A DNA stretch of 5,251 nt, from contig CAJTNK010000121.1 of assembly GCA_910577885.1 (NCBI GenBank), forward strand, positions 1 to 5,251. Direction: 5' to 3'. Positions 1-5,135 of this stretch are shown piece after piece. A program made the position numbers and the translations under genes. This DNA is from an uncultured Rikenella sp. (lineage in GTDB: Bacteria; Bacteroidota; Bacteroidia; Bacteroidales; Rikenellaceae). The number at the start of each line of letters is the position of its first letter. Positions within the stretch are counted from its first letter, which is position 1. The notes beneath the pieces were generated by a model. The model worked only from the letters and a program-made list of their open reading frames with translations, made no database searches and was not told where the DNA came from.

Positions 1-9
1 GTGGCGCGC

Positions 10-28
10 GGTGCCGCTCGGCACTCGA
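10..28 (+). repeat. 19-bp palindromic repeat, left copy
   Basis: GGTGCCGCTCGGCACTCGA occurs here and again, base for base, at 3841-3859. It contains the inverted repeat GTGCC/GGCAC around a four-base loop. A degenerate relative starting GGTGCCGCT lies at 4129. The similarity continues loosely after the exact match, with GCTGG two bases later in both copies. The two exact copies lie in direct orientation on either side of recQ and kdsD. Confidence 0.75.
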
Positions 29-136
29 AAGCTGGAGTTGGCTTGGCAACAAGCTCCGACTGCCCTGCGCGGGCGACGGCCCAACTAAGGCTAAGAGAAC
101 CCCGGCAAAAGCCCCAGCGGGCCCCCGGCGGGACGG

Positions 137-153
137 GCGATGCTACGCATCGC
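137..153 (+). repeat. Triplet-loop hairpin GCGATGC-TAC-GCATCGC
   Basis: This is a perfect inverted repeat with a 7-bp stem and a three-base loop. It is preceded by GG, so it reads GGGCGA at its left edge, as many elements in the later repeat region do. Its geometry matches the hairpins at 3684-3700, 3716-3732 and 3795-3811, although the stem sequences differ. There is no T-run on either side, so it does not look like an intrinsic terminator. Confidence 0.6.
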
Positions 154-269
154 ATGGGCCTCCGGCGCAAAATTGTCTTTGTCTGCGTGATCCCAAATAA
201 GGTAATAAAGACCCCACCAAAAAAACGGCCGACACAGCCTCAACACGCCTGCAAACCCCAAAATCCGCT

Positions 270-2489
270 TCAATTCCCCGCCTCAGAGAGGAACTTGATC
301 CGCACCAAGCGGATCTCCTCTTCCGTATAATCCCCTCCCAGCTCCCGCACTGCATCCGCCACGGAGTCCGTCTCGGCATCCTCCGTGAAGTAGTCGATGA
401 TGTCCACCACTTTGTCCTCGTCCACCATCTCGGTAATGTAATAGTCGATGTTGAGCTTCGTCCCGGCCCCCACGATCGCTTCGACCTCGTCCATCAACTC
501 CTCCATCGTCAGCCCCTTGGCATCCGCAATGTCCTCGAAATCCATTCTGCGGTCGATGCTCTGGATAATGAAGACCTTATTTCCGCTCTTGTTGACGATA
601 CTCTTGACCACCATCTCCTGCGGCCGTTCGATGCCGTTCTCCTCGACGTAGCGGGCGATTAGTTCGATGAAAGGCTGCCCGTAGCGTTTCGCTTTACCTT
701 CTCCGACCCCTGAGATATTACTCTGCATCTCTTCGAGCGTTACCGGATAGTGTATGGTCATTTCCTTCAGCGAACTTTCCGAGAAGATAACATAGGGGTT
801 GTAGCCGCTTTTGCGAGCCACTTCCTTGCGCAGGTCGAGCAGCATGTCTAAGAGCACCGGATCGGCCGCAGCTTCTCCCGCCGCAGCACCGCGTGCGTGG
901 GCTGCCGTCGAATCGTCGTCGTCCGACTCCTCGTAGCGATGGTCTTCGACCAGTTTCACGCTGAACGCCCCGCCCGGTGCCAAATAAGCTCGCCCGGTGT
1001 CGCTGATCGAGAGCAGCCCGTAGTTTTCGATGTCCTTGTCCACCAGCCCGAGAATAAGCCCCTGGCGTATCACCGCGTTCCAGAACTGCGCATCATGATC
1101 CGCCCCCGCCCCGAACTGTTCCAACTTGTGGTGTTTGTACGATTTGATGAGGTTGGTGGCCCGTCCGAGCAGCATGGCCGACAGGTAGTCCGCCTTGAAT
1201 CCCGCTCCGATGGCGTCGAGCGTTTCGAGCATCAGGCGCATGAACTCCCGCGCCTCGAACTCCTCGCGCGGCGTGCAGCAGTTGTCGCAGCAGCTGCAAT
1301 TTTCCGCCCCGTACTCCTCGCCGAAGTAGTGCAACAGCATTCGCCGCCGACACATCGCACTCTCGGCATACGACACCGTCTCCTGCAGCAAGAGCTTCCC
1401 GATCTCCTGTTCGGCCACCGGCTTGCCCTGCATGAATTTTTCGAGCTTCTGAATGTCCTTGTAGCTGTAGAATGTGATGCAATGCCCCTCGCCTCCGTCC
1501 CTCCCCGCGCGTCCCGTCTCCTGGTAGTACCCCTCCAGCGACTTCGGAATATCGTAGTGAATCACATACCGTACATCCGGCTTGTCGATCCCCATCCCGA
1601 AAGCAATGGTCGCCACGATCACATCCACCTCCTCCATCAGGAACTTGTCCTGATTCCCGGCGCGTGTCGCGGCGTCGATCCCCGCATGGTACGGCAAGGC
1701 TTTGATCCCGTTCACCACCAGCAGCTCGGCCAGCTCCTCGACCTTCTTCCGCGACAGGCAGTAGATGATGCCGCTCTTCCCCGCATTCTGCTTGATATAC
1801 TTGATGATCTCTTTCGTCACATTGACTTTCGGACGCACCTCGTAGTACAGATTCGCCCGATTGAACGACGATTTGAATACCCTGGCCTGTTGCATCCCGA
1901 GGTTTTTTTGGATGTCGAGCTGCACTTTCGGCGTCGCCGTCGCCGTGAGGGCGATCACCGGCGCCTGTCCGATCTCGGCGATAATGGGCCGTATCCGCCG
2001 GTACTCCGGCCGAAAATCATGCCCCCACTCCGAAATGCAGTGCGCCTCGTCGATGGCATAAAACGAGATTTTTATCTTCCGCAGAAACTCGACATTCTCC
2101 TCCTTGGTCAGCGACTCCGGCGCAAAATAGAGCAGCTTGGTCTTTCCCGCCAACACATCCTCCCGCACCCGCTGTACGGCACTCTTGTTGAGCGACGAGT
2201 TGAGGAAGTGCGCCACCCCGTCTTCCATGGCAAAGGTCCGCATCGCATCGACCTGGTTCTTCATCAGCGCAATCAAGGGCGAAATCACGATCGCCACCCC
2301 CTCCATCATCAAGGCCGGCAGCTGGTAGCACAACGACTTTCCTCCTCCGGTCGGCATCAGCACGAAGGTGTCGTTCCCGGCCAGCACGTTGCGGATCACC
2401 TCTTCCTGATTTCCCTTGAACTGCGAGAAGCCGAAGTGTCGTTTCAGACTCTCGTACAGCGTATCGTCGGATGTGGAGTGTTGCGCCAT
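270..2489 (-). CDS. recQ: ATP-dependent DNA helicase RecQ
   Basis: This is a superfamily 2 helicase of 739 residues that unwinds DNA 3' to 5' in recombination and replication-fork repair in the cytoplasm. The visible motifs are in RecQ order. Motif 0 is around 19-32 (FKGNQEE), Walker A is MPTGGGKS at 45-52, and the DEAH box is at 147-150 with the aromatic-rich loop HDFRPEYR at 157-164. Motif III is LTATAT at 181-186, and motifs V-VI run about 291-332, ending QETGRAGRDG with the arginine-finger region. A zinc-binding set follows: C380, C398, C401 and C404. After that come a winged-helix region (about 410-510), an acidic/alanine-rich linker (520-541), an HRDC domain (about 543-620) and an extra C-terminal region (620-739) typical of Bacteroidota RecQ and longer than E. 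coli RecQ (about 610 residues). The ATG start gives a natural N-terminus. There is no Shine-Dalgarno sequence. The gene is divergent from kdsD and appears intact. Confidence 0.97.
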   Translation of the reverse strand: MAQHSTSDDTLYESLKRHFGFSQFKGNQEEVIRNVLAGNDTFVLMPTGGGKSLCYQLPALMMEGVAIVISPLIALMKNQVDAMRTFAMEDGVAHFLNSSLNKSAVQRVREDVLAGKTKLLYFAPESLTKEENVEFLRKIKISFYAIDEAHCISEWGHDFRPEYRRIRPIIAEIGQAPVIALTATATPKVQLDIQKNLGMQQARVFKSSFNRANLYYEVRPKVNVTKEIIKYIKQNAGKSGIIYCLSRKKVEELAELLVVNGIKALPYHAGIDAATRAGNQDKFLMEEVDVIVATIAFGMGIDKPDVRYVIHYDIPKSLEGYYQETGRAGRDGGEGHCITFYSYKDIQKLEKFMQGKPVAEQEIGKLLLQETVSYAESAMCRRRMLLHYFGEEYGAENCSCCDNCCTPREEFEAREFMRLMLETLDAIGAGFKADYLSAMLLGRATNLIKSYKHHKLEQFGAGADHDAQFWNAVIRQGLILGLVDKDIENYGLLSISDTGRAYLAPGGAFSVKLVEDHRYEESDDDDSTAAHARGAAAGEAAADPVLLDMLLDLRKEVARKSGYNPYVIFSESSLKEMTIHYPVTLEEMQSNISGVGEGKAKRYGQPFIELIARYVEENGIERPQEMVVKSIVNKSGNKVFIIQSIDRRMDFEDIADAKGLTMEELMDEVEAIVGAGTKLNIDYYITEMVDEDKVVDIIDYFTEDAETDSVADAVRELGGDYTEEEIRLVRIKFLSEAGN

Positions 2490-2557
2490 GGTGTCTATCT
2501 CTGGTTACACGCTTACTACGTCGTTGAAGTGGAAGTGCGCTGTTGTCGAGCGCAACA

Positions 2558-2588
2558 TAAAGGTAGCTGTTTTTTCGCAAATTCCAAC
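2558..2588 (-). promoter_or_regulatory. Predicted recQ promoter (Bacteroidota type)
   Basis: Read on the minus strand, GTTG (2588-2585) is followed after exactly 19 bases by TACCTTTA (2565-2558). This is close to the Bacteroides primary sigma consensus TTTG-N19-TAnnTTTG: 3 of 4 bases match at -33, and all but the last base match at -7. A start site about seven bases downstream would give a leader of roughly 60 bases before the recQ ATG. The element overlaps the kdsD promoter on the other strand. Confidence 0.6.
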
Positions 2589-2596
2589 TACCTTTG
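2566..2596 (+). promoter_or_regulatory. Predicted kdsD promoter (Bacteroidota type)
   Basis: TACCTTTG at 2589-2596 is a perfect match to the -7 consensus TAnnTTTG. GCTG lies exactly 19 bases upstream at 2566-2569, a weak -33 element (2 of 4 bases). Transcription would begin near 2603, about 13 bases before the GTG start of kdsD. This supports that start and a short leader without a Shine-Dalgarno sequence. The spacer is AT-rich (a T6 run). Confidence 0.6.
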
Positions 2597-2615
2597 TTCA
2601 AAAATTCCTCAGAAA

Positions 2616-3593
2616 GTGAATCCCGAACAGACCATCGAATTTGCCCGGAGTATTATCCGGACCGAGTGTTCGGCCGTCGAACGGCTCGTCGGCTATGTCG
2701 ACCGGGGGTTTGTGGAGATCGCCCGGACGATCTTCCACAGCTGCGGGCGGCTCATCATCACGGGCATCGGAAAAAGCGCTATCATAGCCAATAAAATCGT
2801 CGCGACGCTCAACTCCACCGGCCAACCGGCCGTTTTCATGCACGCCGCCGATGCGATTCATGGCGACCTGGGGATCATTCAGCCGGAGGACATTATTCTT
2901 TGCATCTCGAAGAGCGGCAACTCGCCGGAAATCAAGGTCCTGGTGCCGTTCATCCGGCAGATGGGCAACCGGCTGATCGGGATGGTGGGCAACCTGGAGT
3001 CGTTTCTGGCCCAGCACAGTGACCATATTCTGAATACGACGGTGGCCGAGGAGGCTTGTCCGAACAACCTGGCTCCGACTTCCAGTACGACGGCCCAGAT
3101 GGTGATGGGCGATGCGCTGGCGATGACGCTGCTCAAGATGCGGGGCTTCACGGCACAGGACTTTGCGCGGTTCCATCCGGGGGGGGCGTTGGGCAAGAAA
3201 CTCTACACGCGGGTGCGTGACATCATGTCGGGAGAGGGGGCTCCGCAGGTGGCTCCGGAGGCGGACCTCAATGCGGTCATCATCGAGATCTCGGGCAAAC
3301 GGCTCGGGGCGACGGCGGTGGTGGATCCGGCGACGGGGCGGCTGGTGGGGATCGTCACGGACGGCGACTTGCGGCGGATGTTGCAGAGCGGCCGCGATAT
3401 TACGACGGTCTGTGCGCGCGATATCATGTCGGCCGCTCCGCGGACGATCCCGGCCGACGAGTTGGCGGTCAAGGCGTTCCGGATGATGGAGCAGAACAAA
3501 ATTACGCAGTTGTTGGTGTTGGACCCGGAGCAGGACGACGCCTACTGTGGGATTATCCACATTCACGACATCTTGCGTGAGGGGGTGGTGTGA
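2616..3593 (+). CDS. kdsD: D-arabinose-5-phosphate isomerase, KpsF/GutQ family
   Basis: It interconverts D-ribulose 5-phosphate and D-arabinose 5-phosphate, the first committed step toward KDO of lipopolysaccharide, in the cytoplasm. The 325 residues match the usual family length (about 320-330). The SIS domain spans about 30-195, with GIGKSA at 50-55, SKSGNSPE at 98-105 and FHPGGALGKKL at 186-196. The catalytic residues known in E. coli KdsD (K59, E111, E152, H193) fall at K53, E105, E146 and H187, a constant offset of six, so the active site looks complete. Two CBS domains follow (about 200-260 and 267-325), with VTDGDLRRM at 247-255 and HIHDILREG near the end. I chose GTG at 2616. The frame stays open far upstream antisense to recQ, but similarity starts here and the promoter lies just before it. 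An ATG start is absent. Confidence 0.95.
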   Translation: MNPEQTIEFARSIIRTECSAVERLVGYVDRGFVEIARTIFHSCGRLIITGIGKSAIIANKIVATLNSTGQPAVFMHAADAIHGDLGIIQPEDIILCISKSGNSPEIKVLVPFIRQMGNRLIGMVGNLESFLAQHSDHILNTTVAEEACPNNLAPTSSTTAQMVMGDALAMTLLKMRGFTAQDFARFHPGGALGKKLYTRVRDIMSGEGAPQVAPEADLNAVIIEISGKRLGATAVVDPATGRLVGIVTDGDLRRMLQSGRDITTVCARDIMSAAPRTIPADELAVKAFRMMEQNKITQLLVLDPEQDDAYCGIIHIHDILREGVV

Positions 3594-3600
3594 CGGTGCT

Positions 3601-3628
3601 TTGGCCGGTTTTTCGGCCGGGTGCCTTT
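3601..3628 (+). terminator. Possible intrinsic terminator of kdsD
   Basis: Eight bases after the kdsD stop, GGCCG (3603-3607) and CGGCC (3614-3618) form a 5-bp GC stem around a T-rich loop, extendable by two T-G wobbles. A CTTTT tract follows at 3624-3628. The T-run is short and offset by five bases, so this is a weak terminator at best. The position right behind the gene is its main support. Confidence 0.4.
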
Positions 3629-3682
3629 TCAAGGCGGCTGTTCGAAGAGAAAGGGGAGGCTGAGTTTTGGGCGGGGCAGTTT

Positions 3683-3701
3683 CGCGACTCGCAGAGTCGC
3701 G
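3683..3701 (+). repeat. Triplet-loop hairpin CGCGACTC-GCA-GAGTCGCG
   Basis: This is a perfect 8-bp inverted repeat with a three-base loop. The left arm plus loop (GCGACTCGCA) recurs at 3895-3904 without its right arm, as if half of a second copy were left. It shares stem length and loop size with the other hairpins in this noncoding stretch, and no T-run follows. Confidence 0.6.
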
Positions 3702-3715
3702 CGGCCTGGGCGACA

Positions 3716-3732
3716 AGGCCGCGAAGCGGCCT
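3716..3732 (+). repeat. Triplet-loop hairpin AGGCCGC-GAA-GCGGCCT
   Basis: This is a perfect 7-bp inverted repeat with loop GAA, 14 bases after the preceding hairpin and running directly into the 34-base direct repeat that starts at 3730. The linker between the two hairpins carries the recurrent GGGCGAC motif. Confidence 0.6.
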
Positions 3733-3763
3733 CGGGGGGATGGGCGACGGGCCGAACTTTCTC
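3730..3763 (+). repeat. 34-base direct repeat, copy 1
   Basis: This block runs from CCTCGG to TTTCTC with GGGCGACGG in its middle. It matches 4164-4197 at 29 of 34 positions without gaps, and all five differences are transitions. It is the first half of a composite repeat whose second half is the hairpin block at 3791-3829. Confidence 0.75.
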
Positions 3764-3790
3764 AGAAAGGGGGTAGGGCGACCGGTAGAA

Positions 3791-3829
3791 AATTGCGACC
3801 CACCGGGTCGCGTGAGCTGCCACCACCCC
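3791..3829 (+). repeat. 39-base hairpin-bearing direct repeat, copy 1
   Basis: It contains GCGACCC-ACC-GGGTCGC (3795-3811), a perfect 7-bp stem with a three-base loop, followed by GTGAGCTGCCACCACCCC. It matches 4233-4271 at 37 of 39 positions, and both differences are transitions. The conserved tail outside the stem shows that more than the palindrome has been duplicated. Confidence 0.85.
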
Positions 3830-3840
3830 GGGCGGGGCGA

Positions 3841-3859
3841 GGTGCCGCTCGGCACTCGA
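3841..3859 (+). repeat. 19-bp palindromic repeat, right copy
   Basis: This is an exact copy of 10-28. It sits 11 bases after the 39-base block and about 65 bases before the FISUMP-like segment. It can fold as GTGCC-GCTC-GGCAC. Confidence 0.75.
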
Positions 3860-3924
3860 GGGCTGGGCTTTTCTTTGCAAAGCTTCCGCTGGCGGCGACT
3901 CGCAAGGGGGTAAGTGCGACCAGC

Positions 3925-4125
3925 GTCCCGGCCCCGGGCTACCGCGATGCGGGGTATTATAAAGGTTTTGGGGCTCTGCGGACCGTCGGTTACGCCGGGT
4001 TCGGCTGGTCTTCGTCCCTTGGGGAGGCCAATGCCCACAGCTTGGAGTTCAATGCCGTTGGCGTCTACCCGCATTACAGCAATCGCCGTGCGTACGGTTT
4101 TCAGTTGCGTTGCCTCCAGGAATAG
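3925..4125 (+). pseudogene. Orphan C-terminal fragment of a FISUMP-domain (Fib_succ_major/DUF1566-like) protein
   Basis: The frame reads VPAPGYRDAG, then GFGWSSS (3997-4017), LEFN, NRRAYGFQLRC and a TAG stop. This is the ending of FISUMP domains, whose usual pattern is GYR...GALxxVGxxGxYWSSS...LxF...V.P...NRAxGFxVRCxxE. These domains have a C-type-lectin-like fold and occur in secreted or surface proteins of Bacteroidota. Only about 66 residues remain. The rest of the domain, the N-terminal signal peptide and a lipobox are absent, and the frame upstream runs through intergenic repeats. It lies between two copies of a composite direct repeat. It is either a gene remnant or a silent cassette. 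Residues at likely loop positions are Tyr, His, Ser, Gly, Arg and Phe where relatives often have Asn. Confidence 0.75.
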
Positions 4126-4128
4126 GGA

Positions 4129-4144
4129 GGTGCCGCTGGGCATC
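4129..4144 (+). repeat. Degenerate palindrome just after the FISUMP fragment
   Basis: GGTGCC-GCTG-GGCATC can form a 6-bp stem with one G-T wobble and a four-base loop, three bases after the fragment's TAG. It begins like the 19-bp repeat at 3841-3859 (GGTGCCGCT), so relatives of that palindrome flank the fragment on both sides. Confidence 0.5.
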
Positions 4145-4163
4145 CCAACCGGGTTTTGCATAG

Positions 4164-4197
4164 CCTCAAGGGGGTGGGCGACGGGCTGAATTTTCTC
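4164..4197 (+). repeat. 34-base direct repeat, copy 2
   Basis: It pairs with 3730-3763 (29 of 34, transitions only). After it the two copies diverge for about 30 bases, then become alike again at the 39-base block. So the composite repeat has two conserved ends and a variable middle. Confidence 0.75.
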
Positions 4198-4232
4198 TGT
4201 TGATGGTTCATAAGTGGGGTGGTAAGCTGAAC

Positions 4233-4271
4233 AATTGCGACCCATCAGGTCGCGTGAGCTGCCACCACCCC
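4233..4271 (+). repeat. 39-base hairpin-bearing direct repeat, copy 2
   Basis: This is the second copy of 3791-3829. The two transitions lie in the central part of the hairpin, which becomes a 6-bp stem with a five-base loop (GCGACC-CATCA-GGTCGC). It ends 33 bases before the proposed rsmA start, so any transcript entering rsmA from upstream would carry it in its leader. Confidence 0.85.
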
Positions 4272-4304
4272 TGGGCGATTTTGTTGAATAGTAACTCTTT
4301 GAGC

Positions 4305-5135
4305 GTGGAAGTACGAGCGAAAAAATACCTCGGTCAGCATTTTTTGACCGACCTGACGATCGCCCGCCGGATTGCCGAGGCGTTGGAACCCGCCGAAGAG
4401 TCGGCGGACAAAACGCTCGGCACGGTGCATGGTGCGCGGCAGGTGTTGGAGGTGGGGCCGGGCATGGGGGTGCTGACCCGGTTTCTGTTGCCGGTGTATG
4501 GCGACCGGCTGACCGTTGCGGAGATCGATACGGAGAGCGTGGCCTACCTCCGGGTGCACTATCCGGAGCTGCGGATCGTCGAGGGCGACTTTCTGCAGAT
4601 GGACCTCGCCGAACGCTATGCGGCGGAGGGAGGGGTCGACGTGATCGGCAATTTCCCGTACAACATATCTTCGCAGATCTTTTTTAAGGTTTTGGATTAC
4701 AAGGAGATTGTGCCGCAGGTGGTGGGGATGATCCAACGCGAGGTGGCGGTGCGGCTGGCGGCTCCTCCCGGAGGAAAGGAGTATGGGATTCTGAGCGTGC
4801 TGCTGCAGGCGTACTACGATATCGAATACCTCTTTACGGTTCCGCCCGGGGTGTTCAACCCGCCGCCCAAGGTCCAAAGCGCTGTGATCCGGCTCCGGCG
4901 AAACGCGGTCGAACGCTTGGACTGCGACGAAACGTTGTTCCGAAAGATCGTCAAGGCGACTTTCAACCAGCGGCGGAAAACCATTCGCAACTCCTTGTGC
5001 TCGGCCTTCCCGACCGTCCGTCAGGCGGTGGCGGAAGGGCGGGTCGAACCTCATGCCTCGTTCTCCTCGCGGCCCGAAACACTCTCCGTACAACAGTTCG
5101 TCGACCTGACTCACTGGACAGCGACTCTTCTCTAA
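4305..5135 (+). CDS. rsmA: 16S rRNA dimethyladenosine transferase RsmA (KsgA)
   Basis: It dimethylates the two adjacent adenosines near the 3' end of 16S rRNA (A1518 and A1519 in E. coli) using S-adenosylmethionine, late in 30S assembly. The 276 residues match the family length. The N-terminal signature is KKYLGQHFLTD (6-16). The SAM-binding motif I is LEVGPGMGVLT (48-58), AEID (72-75) holds the ribose-binding acid E73, and GDFLQMD is at 94-100. The catalytic NFPYNISS at 116-123 is the family's N-L-P-Y-N-I equivalent. QREVAVRL (144-151), VFNPPPKVQSAV (183-194) and FNQRRKTIRNSL (220-231) follow. The frame is open from an ATG at 4200, but those extra residues are encoded by the repeat. Family members start a few residues before KKYLGQ, so GTG at 4305 is chosen; TTG at 4299 is an alternative. 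No clear promoter or Shine-Dalgarno sequence was found. Confidence 0.95.
   Translation: MEVRAKKYLGQHFLTDLTIARRIAEALEPAEESADKTLGTVHGARQVLEVGPGMGVLTRFLLPVYGDRLTVAEIDTESVAYLRVHYPELRIVEGDFLQMDLAERYAAEGGVDVIGNFPYNISSQIFFKVLDYKEIVPQVVGMIQREVAVRLAAPPGGKEYGILSVLLQAYYDIEYLFTVPPGVFNPPPKVQSAVIRLRRNAVERLDCDETLFRKIVKATFNQRRKTIRNSLCSAFPTVRQAVAEGRVEPHASFSSRPETLSVQQFVDLTHWTATLL

Larger units (their letters stand above)
1..269. other. Noncoding repeat-bearing region downstream of recQ
   Basis: No convincing gene lies here. The left part (about 1-160) is very GC-rich. It holds the GGTGCCGCTCGGCACTCGA repeat at 10-28, a GGGCGACGG motif at 71-79 and a perfect 7-bp-stem, three-base-loop hairpin at 137-153. These elements resemble those in the gap between kdsD and rsmA. 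The right part (about 165-269) is AT-richer and is the 3' flank of recQ. On the minus strand it has a run of seven T after CGGCCG (219-231), but no proper stem, so I do not call a terminator. Open frames cross the region on both strands, but they run through the palindromes and resemble no family I recognise. Confidence 0.6.
3594..4304. other. 711-base repeat mosaic between kdsD and rsmA
   Basis: No intact gene lies here. In order it holds a possible terminator (3601-3628), hairpins at 3683-3701 and 3716-3732, and a 34-base block (3730-3763). Next come a 39-base hairpin block (3791-3829), the 19-bp palindrome (3841-3859) and a 10-bp perfect palindrome CTTTGCAAAG (3873-3882). An orphan FISUMP-domain C-terminus (3925-4125) and a degenerate palindrome (4129-4144) follow, then second copies of the 34-base block (4164-4197) and the 39-base block (4233-4271). 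The motif GGGCGA recurs on the plus strand at 3708, 3742, 3776, 3835, 4176 and 4273. Open frames on both strands through it are by-products of its GC-rich composition. Confidence 0.7.

Noticed and set aside
219..240. Possible recQ terminator (T7 after CGGCCG on the minus strand)
   Set aside because: Only a three-base stem can be formed before the T-run, too weak to call.
897..2615. The kdsD frame stays open about 1.7 kb upstream, antisense to recQ
   Set aside because: The upstream translation is rich in Arg, His, Pro and Leu and resembles no domain. RecQ on the other strand is unmistakable, and KdsD similarity begins at 2616. It is a by-product of GC-rich codon use.
2598..3716. 372-codon minus-strand frame opposite kdsD
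   Set aside because: It has an Arg/His/Pro-rich shadow composition and no motif, and it fully overlaps a well-supported gene.
3667..3924. N-terminal part of the 152-codon frame that ends in the FISUMP fragment
   Set aside because: These codons lie over hairpins and direct repeats and give Arg/Gly/Ala-rich sequence without a signal peptide. I treat only 3925-4125 as domain-derived.
3553..4245. 230-codon minus-strand frame through the repeat region
   Set aside because: It crosses the end of kdsD, several palindromes and the antisense of the FISUMP fragment, and no protein family is visible.
3683..4271. CRISPR-like array
   Set aside because: Repeats are few, differ in length and sequence, and have no regular spacers. 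There are no cas genes.
4281..4301. Promoter for rsmA just before its start
   Set aside because: CTCTTTG at 4295-4301 resembles a -7 element only in its TTTG and would overlap the start codon, with no suitable -33 element.
4245..5114. 289-codon minus-strand frame opposite rsmA
   Set aside because: It is a shadow of rsmA with His/Arg/Gln-rich translation and no recognisable domain.
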